Assembly (NCBI GenBank): GCA_031257375.1
Contig: JAIROU010000307.1
Coordinates: forward strand, 1 to 33,399
Length of the DNA stretch: 33,399 nucleotides
DNA from: Bifidobacteriaceae bacterium
GTDB lineage: Bacteria > Actinomycetota > Actinomycetes > Actinomycetales > WQXJ01
Direction: 5' to 3'
A model generated the notes under the pieces. It saw only the letters and a list, made by a program, of their open reading frames with translations. It searched no databases and was not told the DNA's origin. Of the stretch, positions 26,534 to 33,399 are shown piece after piece (within the stretch, counting starts at the first letter, position 1; each line of letters starts with the position of its first letter). The translations under genes were made by a program, and so were the position numbers.

Positions 26534-27516
26534 GCGGCGTCGACGTGGCCCTGCCGGACCGTGAGAGGCCGATGTTGTGGGCGGTCGCGCCGGACCGGGA
26601 GGCGTGGCTGGCCGAGCGCGCGAAGGGCGTGTGCGCGTCGGAGGTCCACCGGATCGCGAACGGCGGCAGGTCCACCTGGCGGCGCATCCTGGAAGACAAG
26701 CTGAACGGCTCGACGTTCAAAGGCAACCGCCACACCCGGCGGGGCCATCGGCGCGAGCCGGTGCTGCTGGGCGTTTTGAAAGACACGGTGAGCCGGACGA
26801 TTGAGCCGAACGACCGGTTGTTCAGCCATCCCGAGCATTCGCGGCACATGGCGACCCCGGACGCGATGGGCTCGGACGACCGCCGGTTCGGGGTGGAGGT
26901 CAAGTCCCACGCCGCCGGTTGGGCCAGGACCGACGTGCCGCCGGATCATTACGACCAGTGCCAGTGGGGCATGTGGGTGACCGAATCGCCCAGGTGGTTG
27001 TACGCCTGGGAGGTCATGGACGAGGACGGCCTGCCGTCCCTGGACGACCCGGCGCACGTCTGGATCGACCGGGACGAGAAACGCATAGCCGAGTTGGCGG
27101 CTGCCGCCGAGGCGTTCCTCGCGTGGTGGGACGCGGGCGCGCCGGAGGATGACGGCCTGCCGGACGAGTTGGACGAGGCCCTGGCCGCCTGGGTCGAGGC
27201 CCGCGCCAGGAAGCAGGCGGCCGAGGCGGACGAGAAAGCCGCCGAGGCGGTCGTCAGGGCGCACATCGCGGGCGTGCCCGGCGCTGAGGACAAGGGGTTG
27301 AAACTGGCGGGTTGGCGCGCCCAGGTCGCTTACACGGTGTCAACCCGCCGCGTCCTGGACGAGGCGGCGTGGCGGGCGGCCGAGCCGGACGGCTGGCGGG
27401 AGTGGGCCGAGGCGGCCGAGGCCGCCGAGCGGGCCAGGAAGGACGCCGAGTTGTTGTACGGCCGGGCCGCGAGGCAGACCCGGCTGCGGATCACACCTAG
27501 GGAGGTTGGGAAATGA
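26530..27516 (+). CDS. YqaJ-like phage recombination exonuclease
   Basis: CASEVHRIANG...RRGHRREPVLLGVL...HMATPDAMGSDDRRFGVEVKSHAAGW...PPDHYDQCQWGMWVT. Confidence 0.8.
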   Translation: MSGVDVALPDRERPMLWAVAPDREAWLAERAKGVCASEVHRIANGGRSTWRRILEDKLNGSTFKGNRHTRRGHRREPVLLGVLKDTVSRTIEPNDRLFSHPEHSRHMATPDAMGSDDRRFGVEVKSHAAGWARTDVPPDHYDQCQWGMWVTESPRWLYAWEVMDEDGLPSLDDPAHVWIDRDEKRIAELAAAAEAFLAWWDAGAPEDDGLPDELDEALAAWVEARARKQAAEADEKAAEAVVRAHIAGVPGAEDKGLKLAGWRAQVAYTVSTRRVLDEAAWRAAEPDGWREWAEAAEAAERARKDAELLYGRAARQTRLRITPREVGK

Positions 27517-28094
27517 CTGACGATGCGGGCCGGGCCGAGGCGGCGGAGAACACCTTGGCCGCGTACGAGGTGGCCGTGATCAAAACCGGGCAGTGGCTGG
27601 GCACCGAGGTCTGGTTCTCGGTGGACGGCCGGGAGTGGCGCGAGGTCGTGCCGAAAACCGATGAGCACATGTTCCCGAGGTTCGCCAAGGCCGTGGTGCG
27701 GCGCGAGGGTTTGACGGTCCCGGTGGTGGTGGTGGCATCTTGGTCCGAGGTCGTGCCACAGGCCCGCGAGTGGATGGGTTTGTGGTGCCAGCGCCCGCAT
27801 GTGATGTTCGGGGCGTACGTGATGAGGGCGGCGCTCAGGCGGGCGTTCCGGGACGTGATCGGGGACGGCATCGCCCCGGACGAGGCCGACGCCCCGGCCG
27901 TCCCGGACAGGGATTGGCCGGCCGAGGTCGCCCAGGCGGACACCGAGGCGAAGGTGCGGGCGTTGTGGGACGAGGCGAAAGCCGCCCGCGCGGTCACGGT
28001 GGAACTGGAGTCCGCGCTGCGGGCTCGCCTGCGGGAGGTGGCCGCCCCGAAACCGGGGCCGCGCAAGGGGGGCGGCGGCGATGGGCGGCGCTGA
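27513..28094 (+). CDS. Phage protein, possible recombination partner of the YqaJ nuclease
   Basis: Position directly after YqaJ; MFGAYVMRAALRRAFRDVIGDGI; family not established. Confidence 0.4.
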   Translation: MTDDAGRAEAAENTLAAYEVAVIKTGQWLGTEVWFSVDGREWREVVPKTDEHMFPRFAKAVVRREGLTVPVVVVASWSEVVPQAREWMGLWCQRPHVMFGAYVMRAALRRAFRDVIGDGIAPDEADAPAVPDRDWPAEVAQADTEAKVRALWDEAKAARAVTVELESALRARLREVAAPKPGPRKGGGGDGRR

Positions 28095-28512
28095 CCAGGC
28101 CCGCCCGGACCAGGCGTGGCCGCTGCTGCGGATGGCCGTCGAGCGGGCCATGGACGAGCGCCCCGAAGACCCGGCCGGGGTGGCCATCGTGATGCGCCGG
28201 GTCGAGGGCCTGCTCCTGGACATCGCGGACTTGTTGGCCAGGTTGAACGCCGCCCGGTACGACGCCGAGGTCACATACACGTCGGTCCGCAACCAGGCGA
28301 TGGCGAAAGCGGCCGGCGAGGGCCATTCGGTGACCATCGCCCGCGCCCTGGGCGAAGAGAAAGCGGTCCCGGAGCGGCGCGCGTGGGACGCGCAAAGGGT
28401 GTTGTTCCACTACGCCGAGGACACCCAGCGGGCGTTGGCCGCGAAGCATTACGGGCTGATGAACACCCAACGGAGCCTTAGCTCTGTGCTCTATGAGGCG
28501 GGCCGACGATGA
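28081..28512 (+). CDS. Hypothetical phage protein
   Basis: Coupled ORF, no domain recognised. Confidence 0.55.
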   Translation: MGGADQARPDQAWPLLRMAVERAMDERPEDPAGVAIVMRRVEGLLLDIADLLARLNAARYDAEVTYTSVRNQAMAKAAGEGHSVTIARALGEEKAVPERRAWDAQRVLFHYAEDTQRALAAKHYGLMNTQRSLSSVLYEAGRR

Positions 28513-28853
28513 GCGGCCGCGTCCTATACCTGTCAGGGCCGATGACCGGTTACCCGAACAACAACCTGGCGGCGTTCGACCACGCCGAGGAACTGCTTAC
28601 CAATGCGGACTACCAGGTGATTTCACCCGCTAACGCTGCCCGTATCACGGCCTGGGAGTTGACGTGGACCGAGTATATGCAGACCGCTATCAGGGCGATC
28701 TATCAGGCGGACGGCCTAGCGCTGCTACCAGGCTGGCCTGGATCTAAAGGTGCCCAAATCGAGGTCACAGTGGCGACTTGCCGGGGCATCCCGGTGGCGC
28801 CCGTCGCGGATTGGTTGAGACGTGAGTATAAGGAGAACGAGGAATGGCGATAA
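28509..28853 (+). CDS. DUF4406-like protein
   Basis: RVLYLSGPMTGYPNNNLAAFDHAEELL...ALLPGWPGSKGAQIEVTVA. Confidence 0.8.
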   Translation: MSGRVLYLSGPMTGYPNNNLAAFDHAEELLTNADYQVISPANAARITAWELTWTEYMQTAIRAIYQADGLALLPGWPGSKGAQIEVTVATCRGIPVAPVADWLRREYKENEEWR

Positions 28854-29266
28854 CACGGAAACTGCTTCGGCAGTTGAATCAGCGTGACGGGCACCGGTCG
28901 GCTTGGACCGGCCAGGACGCCGAAACCTTGGTGCCGCACCATCGGGTGAACCGGGGCATGGGCGGGCGGCCGAGCCTGGACCGGATCGAGAACCTGGTGT
29001 GGCTGGAGTCGGACATCAATGAGCGGATCGAGGCCGACCCGGAGTGGGCCAGGATAGCGCGTGAGCGCGGGATCAAGCTTGCGTCGTGGCAACGCCCCGA
29101 GGCGATGGTGATAGATCACGCGGTGCATGGCAAGGTGCTCCTAACTGACGCGGGGCAGGTGCGCGGGGCGGGCGTGGCTGACCGGGTGGCGTCCAGGGCG
29201 GCTAATGGTGTCGATTATCTCTGCGCGCTGCTCGACCAGGCTCAAGGCAAGGAGGTGGCGTCATGA
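28844..29266 (+). CDS. HNH-like nuclease-fold phage protein
   Basis: LVPHHRVNRGMGGRPSLDRIENLVWLESDINERIEADPEWARIARERGIKLA. Confidence 0.55.
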   Translation: MAITRKLLRQLNQRDGHRSAWTGQDAETLVPHHRVNRGMGGRPSLDRIENLVWLESDINERIEADPEWARIARERGIKLASWQRPEAMVIDHAVHGKVLLTDAGQVRGAGVADRVASRAANGVDYLCALLDQAQGKEVAS

Positions 29267-29901
29267 GCGGGACTGCTGTGGTGATGCCGTGGGCCGAGTG
29301 GCGGCGGTTGTTCCAGACGGCCGAGAAGTTCGCATGCCAGGACCGGAGCCTGCCGGACTTGTGCGGGGTGCGGGTTTGGACCGAGCCAGACAAGCTGTTG
29401 GCTTGCGCGACTGACCGGTTCAAAGCGGTTCGGCTGTCGATCCTGGCCGGTCAGGCTAACGGGTTGGACGCGCCTTTGCCGAAGGTGGAGGCTTGGCTGA
29501 CCCGCCCGGCTTTCCGGGTGATGGCGAGCGCGCTGTCGGGTCGGGGTCGGTCGAGCCTGCCGGTGTCGCTGTCAACCGAGCGCATATGGTGCGGCGGGGA
29601 TGACCCGGAGGTGTCGGTCAAGCTGGGCGAGCCCGCCCAGAAGGACGGCCTGCCAATACCTCCGGCAGATTTGGTGGACGGCGCGGACGAGTTGGCGCCG
29701 GCGGCGTTTCTGCGGTTGAATGCGGCCTATTCGGCGGCGGTGTTCCAGGCCGCAGACGCTTGGATGCGGCCTGACGACAAGCCCCTCGAGGCGATGCTGG
29801 CGGGACCGCCGGAGGGCACGGGCGCCTCGAGTCTGCTGGTTGTGGCGGACGGTTTCAAGGCCCGCCAGGTGTGCATCTACCGGACGGGGGGCACGCCATG
29901 A
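29263..29901 (+). CDS. Hypothetical phage protein; possibly a divergent sliding-clamp-like fold
   Basis: ACATDRFKAVRLSI and C-terminal SSLLVVADGFKARQVCIYR; weak resemblance only. Confidence 0.4.
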   Translation: MSGTAVVMPWAEWRRLFQTAEKFACQDRSLPDLCGVRVWTEPDKLLACATDRFKAVRLSILAGQANGLDAPLPKVEAWLTRPAFRVMASALSGRGRSSLPVSLSTERIWCGGDDPEVSVKLGEPAQKDGLPIPPADLVDGADELAPAAFLRLNAAYSAAVFQAADAWMRPDDKPLEAMLAGPPEGTGASSLLVVADGFKARQVCIYRTGGTP

Positions 29902-30240
29902 CGGCGGTCGTTATCCCGCCGTTGGCGATGACGTATGTGGCGTCCTGGGACCGGTTGGGGATTATCAAAGTGGGCCGGTGTTGGAAGATGAGCCGCATCC
30001 GGGCGTTGGTGAAGGCTGGCGCGCGGATAGTGGTGTTGTGGCGGGACAGCCCGGCCTCCTTTGAGCGGGAGGCGTTGAAAGAGTTGCGCGCCGAGCTGGA
30101 GCCCGCGTTCGCCAGCGCGACGGACAGCGACGGCGTTCTGCCGCCTGGCGGGCGCGGCTGGACGGAGTGTTTCAAGGCCCCGACCCAGGCGTTGTATGAG
30201 CGGGCCAAGGAATTGATTTTCAAAGGAGTTCGCCGTGCCC
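29898..30240 (+). CDS. Phage protein, possibly T5orf172/GIY-YIG-like; true 3' end unclear
   Basis: MTYVASWDRLGIIKVGRCWKMSRIRALVKAGARIVVLWRDSP; the frame has no stop before 31055. Confidence 0.4.
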
Positions 30241-30876
30241 GTGACGCGGAGGTTGAGGTCGGTCCCAGCGGAGATGTTCACAGACGAGACGCTGATGGGC
30301 TTGCCCGCGAAGGTCAGGCTGACGGGCGTGGGGCTCCGGTTCGCGGCGGACGACGAGGGCAGGGCGTCCGCGACGGCGGCGGTCCTTCGGGGCTTGCTGT
30401 GGCCGCTGGACCCGGACATGACGGACGACCTGATGGACGAGCACCTGCTGGCCCTGGCCGACGCGGGCTACATCGTCTTGTACGCGGTCGAGGGGCGGAC
30501 GTACCTGGTTCTGGCGGATTGGCCGGCGGTGGACCGGCCGCGCCCGTCGCGCCTGCCGGCCCCGCCCCCGCGCGAATCCCTCGCGAGTTTGTCTCGACAC
30601 CCGCGCGAGGACTTCGCGGTAGTGGGGGGAGGGGGAAGGCAGGAGGAGGCGGCCCAGCGGGCCGAGGGGGAGGAAGCCCGGCGGGCCGAGGCGGGGGCGG
30701 CTGGCGAGGGGGCGGCTGGCGGCGGCGCGGACGCCACGCGAGACCTTCGCGAGCCTTCGCCGTTCTGTCGGCGGCATCCCGATGGCTCGGAGCGCCCTTG
30801 CGGCCCGTGCGGGTCGGCCAGGAAGCGCCACGACTTTTGGCTGCGGGACCAGCACCAGGCCGAGGCCAGCCGGTGA
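30235..30876 (+). CDS. Phage replication-region protein
   Basis: RBS ggag before GTG; SVPAEMFTDETLMGLPAKVRLTGVGLRFAADDEGR...LLWPLDPDMTDDLMDEHLLALADAGYI. Confidence 0.65.
   Translation: MPVTRRLRSVPAEMFTDETLMGLPAKVRLTGVGLRFAADDEGRASATAAVLRGLLWPLDPDMTDDLMDEHLLALADAGYIVLYAVEGRTYLVLADWPAVDRPRPSRLPAPPPRESLASLSRHPREDFAVVGGGGRQEEAAQRAEGEEARRAEAGAAGEGAAGGGADATRDLREPSPFCRRHPDGSERPCGPCGSARKRHDFWLRDQHQAEASR
30570..30752. repeat. Three CGCGA-N5-TCGCG dyads
   Basis: 30571-30585 cgcgaatccctcgcg; 30604-30618 cgcgaggacttcgcg; 30737-30751 cgcgagaccttcgcg. Confidence 0.85.
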
Positions 30877-31055
30877 GCGGGCGCCCGCCCCGCCCGGTCG
30901 ATGGGTTCAGGCGCCGCCAGGTCGCGGCGGGCTTGGCGTTCCATGACGCGCTTGGCGCGCGCGAACGGCTGGAACGGGCCGGTGGGCAGGCGTTCGTCCT
31001 GGCCGGGCCTGGGGACTTGTGGGACGTGTGCGCGCTCGAGCCGGCGGTGGCGTGA
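30873..31055 (+). CDS. Small hypothetical phage protein
   Basis: GTGA-coupled ORF MSGRPPRPVDGFRRRQVAAGLAFHDALGARERLERAGG. Confidence 0.5.
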   Translation: MSGRPPRPVDGFRRRQVAAGLAFHDALGARERLERAGGQAFVLAGPGDLWDVCALEPAVA

Positions 31056-31360
31056 TGGCCAAGTGGGATTATTCGGCCGCGTCAGACTCGGCGCGCCGGT
31101 TCGCCAACCTGGCTGAGGCTGCCGCCCTGCTCGACTACGCGATGGCCCTGGTCGATGAGGCCGGGCAGGGCTCTTTGGCCGGCGGTTTGCTGCACGAGTC
31201 GATGGAGGCGTGGGCGCTGGCCGAACAGACGGCCGAGGGGCTGACCGCCGAAGATGTCCGGGTCCTGCTGGATGCGCTGGAGGCGGGCGAACTGGGCGGC
31301 GACATGGACGACCAAGCCGCCGAGATTCTGCGGGCGCGCGGCATGGATGTGGCATTGTGA
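31055..31360 (+). CDS. Hypothetical phage protein
   Basis: ATG 31055 MAKWDYSAASDSARRFANLAEAAALLDYAMALVDEAG. Confidence 0.6.
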   Translation: MAKWDYSAASDSARRFANLAEAAALLDYAMALVDEAGQGSLAGGLLHESMEAWALAEQTAEGLTAEDVRVLLDALEAGELGGDMDDQAAEILRARGMDVAL

Positions 31361-31887
31361 CGGCGCGGGCGGCGGCGTGCGGCACCGATTCGGGCTATTA
31401 CAGGCATGTCCGGTCGGGCGGGTTGGCTTGCGGGGCGTGTCTGGCGGCTCACGCGGCGGCCGGGCGCGCGCGGTACCGCCGGGCGGTCAGGCGGCCGGTT
31501 CGGAACTGGGGCGAGGCGGTTTGCGGCACCGATTCGGGTTACAGCCGTCACCGCTACCGGGGTGAGCCGGCGTGCGCGGAATGCCTGCGGGCTCGGCGCG
31601 AGTCGGCGGGCCGCAGACGGCGGGCGGCGGGGAAGACCTATGTGGGGTTGCCGCGGTTGCGGCGTGCGCCTATCCGGGCCGTCGCGCCTGTGTCGCCGCT
31701 GGTCGAGGACGCGCAGTGGCTGGACGAGACGGGCCAAGGGTTGGGGCGGCTGTTGGAGGCGGCGCGGGCGGCGGGCCGCCCGTTGGGCCGTGACGGGGCG
31801 CGGGCGGCGTTGAAGCGGGCCGGCCGCCTGGACTTGTGGGAGCGTTTGGCGTCCCGCGACCAGGGCCGGTGGGGGGAGGCGTGCTGA
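31357..31887 (+). CDS. Cys/His-rich phage protein with two internal CGTDSGYxRH...ACxxC repeats
   Basis: CGTDSGYYRHVRSGGLACGACLAAH and CGTDSGYSRHRYRGEPACAECLRAR. Confidence 0.7.
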   Translation: MTARAAACGTDSGYYRHVRSGGLACGACLAAHAAAGRARYRRAVRRPVRNWGEAVCGTDSGYSRHRYRGEPACAECLRARRESAGRRRRAAGKTYVGLPRLRRAPIRAVAPVSPLVEDAQWLDETGQGLGRLLEAARAAGRPLGRDGARAALKRAGRLDLWERLASRDQGRWGEAC

Positions 31888-32090
31888 TGCTTTTCGGGAG
31901 TCTGTTCACCGGCTACGCCGGGCTCGAGATGGGTTTGGCCGAAGTGTGGCCAGGTTTGGAGACCGCGTGGACGGCCGACTTGACGCGGACCGCCCAACTG
32001 CGGCTGCTGGGCAACGGCGTGGTCCCCCAGCAGGCCGCCCGCGCGGTGCGCTCGCTGTTGGAGGCTCGGGCTTGGGCGGTGGCGGCATGA
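31887..32090 (+). pseudogene. Internally deleted DNA C5-cytosine methyltransferase (motif I fused to motif X)
   Basis: MLFGSLFTGYAGLEMGLAEVWPGLETAWTADL + TRTAQLRLLGNGVVPQQAARAVRSLL; no PCQ or ENV motif. Confidence 0.75.
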
Positions 32091-32542
32091 GCCTCGAACT
32101 GGCGCCAGTCTCCCTGGCGGACGCGCGGGCGTTCATAGCCGCGTGGCACCGCCACAACAAACCGCCCCGGCGGACCATCTGCCAAGTCGGGTGCGCCCGT
32201 GACGGCGTGCTGGTCGGGGTGGCGACCTTGGAGTGGCCGAAAGGGCGCGGCAACGCAGACGGCCGCACAGCGGAGATTAGCCGGTGCGCCGTCGCCGACG
32301 GCGAGCGGAACGCTTGCTCGATGCTGTACCGCGCGTGCGTGCGCGCCGCCCTGGCGCTCGGCTACACGAGGGTCATCACGTACACCCGCCAGGACGAGTC
32401 TGGCGGGTCGCTGCGCGGCGCGGCGTTCCGGCTGGTGGCCGAGCGGCCCGCCCGTGGCGACCACTTCCAGTCCGCCGGGCGGCGCAGGATGCCGAACGGG
32501 GCCGAAGGCGTGGCCCGCTACTTGTGGGAGGCGACCGCATGA
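32087..32542 (+). CDS. XF1762-family-like (GNAT-like) phage protein
   Basis: FIAAWHRHNKPPRRTICQVG...EISRCAVADGERNACSMLYRACVRAALALGYTRVITYT. Confidence 0.7.
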   Translation: MSLELAPVSLADARAFIAAWHRHNKPPRRTICQVGCARDGVLVGVATLEWPKGRGNADGRTAEISRCAVADGERNACSMLYRACVRAALALGYTRVITYTRQDESGGSLRGAAFRLVAERPARGDHFQSAGRRRMPNGAEGVARYLWEATA

Positions 32543-33246
32543 GCGCCGAGCCGTACTACCAGGACGACCTGGTGGTCCTTTACCTGGGCGATTGCCTTGA
32601 CCCGGCCCTGGCCGCAGTCTGGGCCGGCGCGGACGTGCTCATAACTGACCCGCCCTACGGGATCGGCTACCGGAGCCCTTCTTTGCACATGTCCCGCGGC
32701 AAGTGGGCGCAAAGAAAAGACGGCGAAAGCAGCGTCTCCCAGGATGAAGACACCAAAACGCGCGATGCCGCGCTGTCGCTGTGGGAGGGGAAGGCCGCCG
32801 CTGTGTTCGGGTCGTGGCGGAAACCGCCCCCGGTGAGACCCGACCATCGGATTGTGTGGCACAAGACGAACCGGGGGAACCTCATCAAGACCGCGCCTTG
32901 GGCGTCTTCCGACGAGGAGATTTGGATCTACGGGGGCGGGTGGACCGGCCCGACGTGTGGCAGCGTGATCCCCACCGGCGAAATGAGGGCCGGGTCGGCC
33001 GGGCTCCCGAAGAAGCTAGGCCATCCGACGCCAAAACCGGTAGGGCTCATGGAGTTGTTGATCTCGAAGGCCCCGCCTGGGGTGATCGCGGACCCGTTCG
33101 CCGGGTCGGGTTCGACACTGGTGGCGGCCCGGAACCTGGGGCGCCAGGCGGTTGGCGTGGAGATCGAGGAGAGGTACTGCCGATTGATCGCCAACCGCCT
33201 GTCCCAAGGGCTGCTCGACCTGGGCGGGAAGCCGGCAAACCCATGA
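32539..33246 (+). CDS. DNA methyltransferase (DPPY type, N4-cytosine or N6-adenine)
   Basis: VLITDPPYGIGY and GVIADPFAGSGSTLVAARNLGRQAVGVEIEERYC. Confidence 0.85.
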   Translation: MSAEPYYQDDLVVLYLGDCLDPALAAVWAGADVLITDPPYGIGYRSPSLHMSRGKWAQRKDGESSVSQDEDTKTRDAALSLWEGKAAAVFGSWRKPPPVRPDHRIVWHKTNRGNLIKTAPWASSDEEIWIYGGGWTGPTCGSVIPTGEMRAGSAGLPKKLGHPTPKPVGLMELLISKAPPGVIADPFAGSGSTLVAARNLGRQAVGVEIEERYCRLIANRLSQGLLDLGGKPANP

Positions 33247-33399
33247 ACCTGTCCCCCAACAACCACGAAAGCAACAGTGTCACCCCACGGGTAACAGTCA
33301 CATTGCACATGGAAGGCGGCGCCGAAAGCCTGGATTTCACAGAATCCTGGCCCTTCGGCGCCGACCCCCACAACACCGTTGACATGGTGATCGAACGAG
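33243..33399 (+). CDS. Partial ORF running off the window
   Basis: MNLSPNNHESNSVTPRVTVTLHMEGGAESLDFTESWPFGADPHNTVDMVIER. Confidence 0.5.
   Translation, partial: MNLSPNNHESNSVTPRVTVTLHMEGGAESLDFTESWPFGADPHNTVDMVIER

Noticed and set aside
26314-27264. 316-aa minus ORF opposite the YqaJ gene
   Set aside because: Plus frame has recognisable YqaJ motifs and coupled starts; the minus frame is Arg/Gly/Pro shadow
20949-33399. Complete prophage
   Set aside because: Only integration, immunity, early and modification genes visible; no structural or lysis genes and no second att within the window

Overview
High-GC actinobacterial chromosomal window. I read it as three zones. (1) About 1-5.7 kb: a 5'-truncated LPxTG surface protein, a membrane protein, a HepT/MntA toxin-antitoxin pair, and an AbiE-like regulator next to a decayed nucleotidyltransferase gene. 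(2) About 5.8-20.9 kb: an accessory island punctuated by four direct-orientation partial tRNA-Thr(CGU) 3' ends (about 5829, 7476, 8541, 20836), which look like att scars of successive integrations. The island holds two inverted DUF4417-BrnT-BrnA modules, an Abi_2 HEPN protein, a four-gene defence-like operon (DUF488, PLD-SNF2 helicase, MmeI-like methyltransferase, DUF3644), remnants of a MobF relaxase and an integrase, and a compact three-gene TIGR04255/HTH/unknown operon. (3) 20.9 kb to the end: the left arm of a prophage (integrase, lysogeny module, divergent CI/Cro-like switch, early and replication genes, DNA methyltransferases), running off the right edge. Best leads: the PLD-helicase/MTase/DUF3644/DUF488 operon, whose DUF3644 gene is interrupted by a 159-bp hairpin element flanked by TAA repeats, so that excision would restore the frame; the TIGR04255 operon; the nested att cluster; a frameshifted BrnT at a homopolymer tract; three CGCGA-N5-TCGCG dyads in the prophage replication region; and a cytosine methyltransferase gene reduced to its two ends. 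All family names come from motif recognition by eye; no database search was run.
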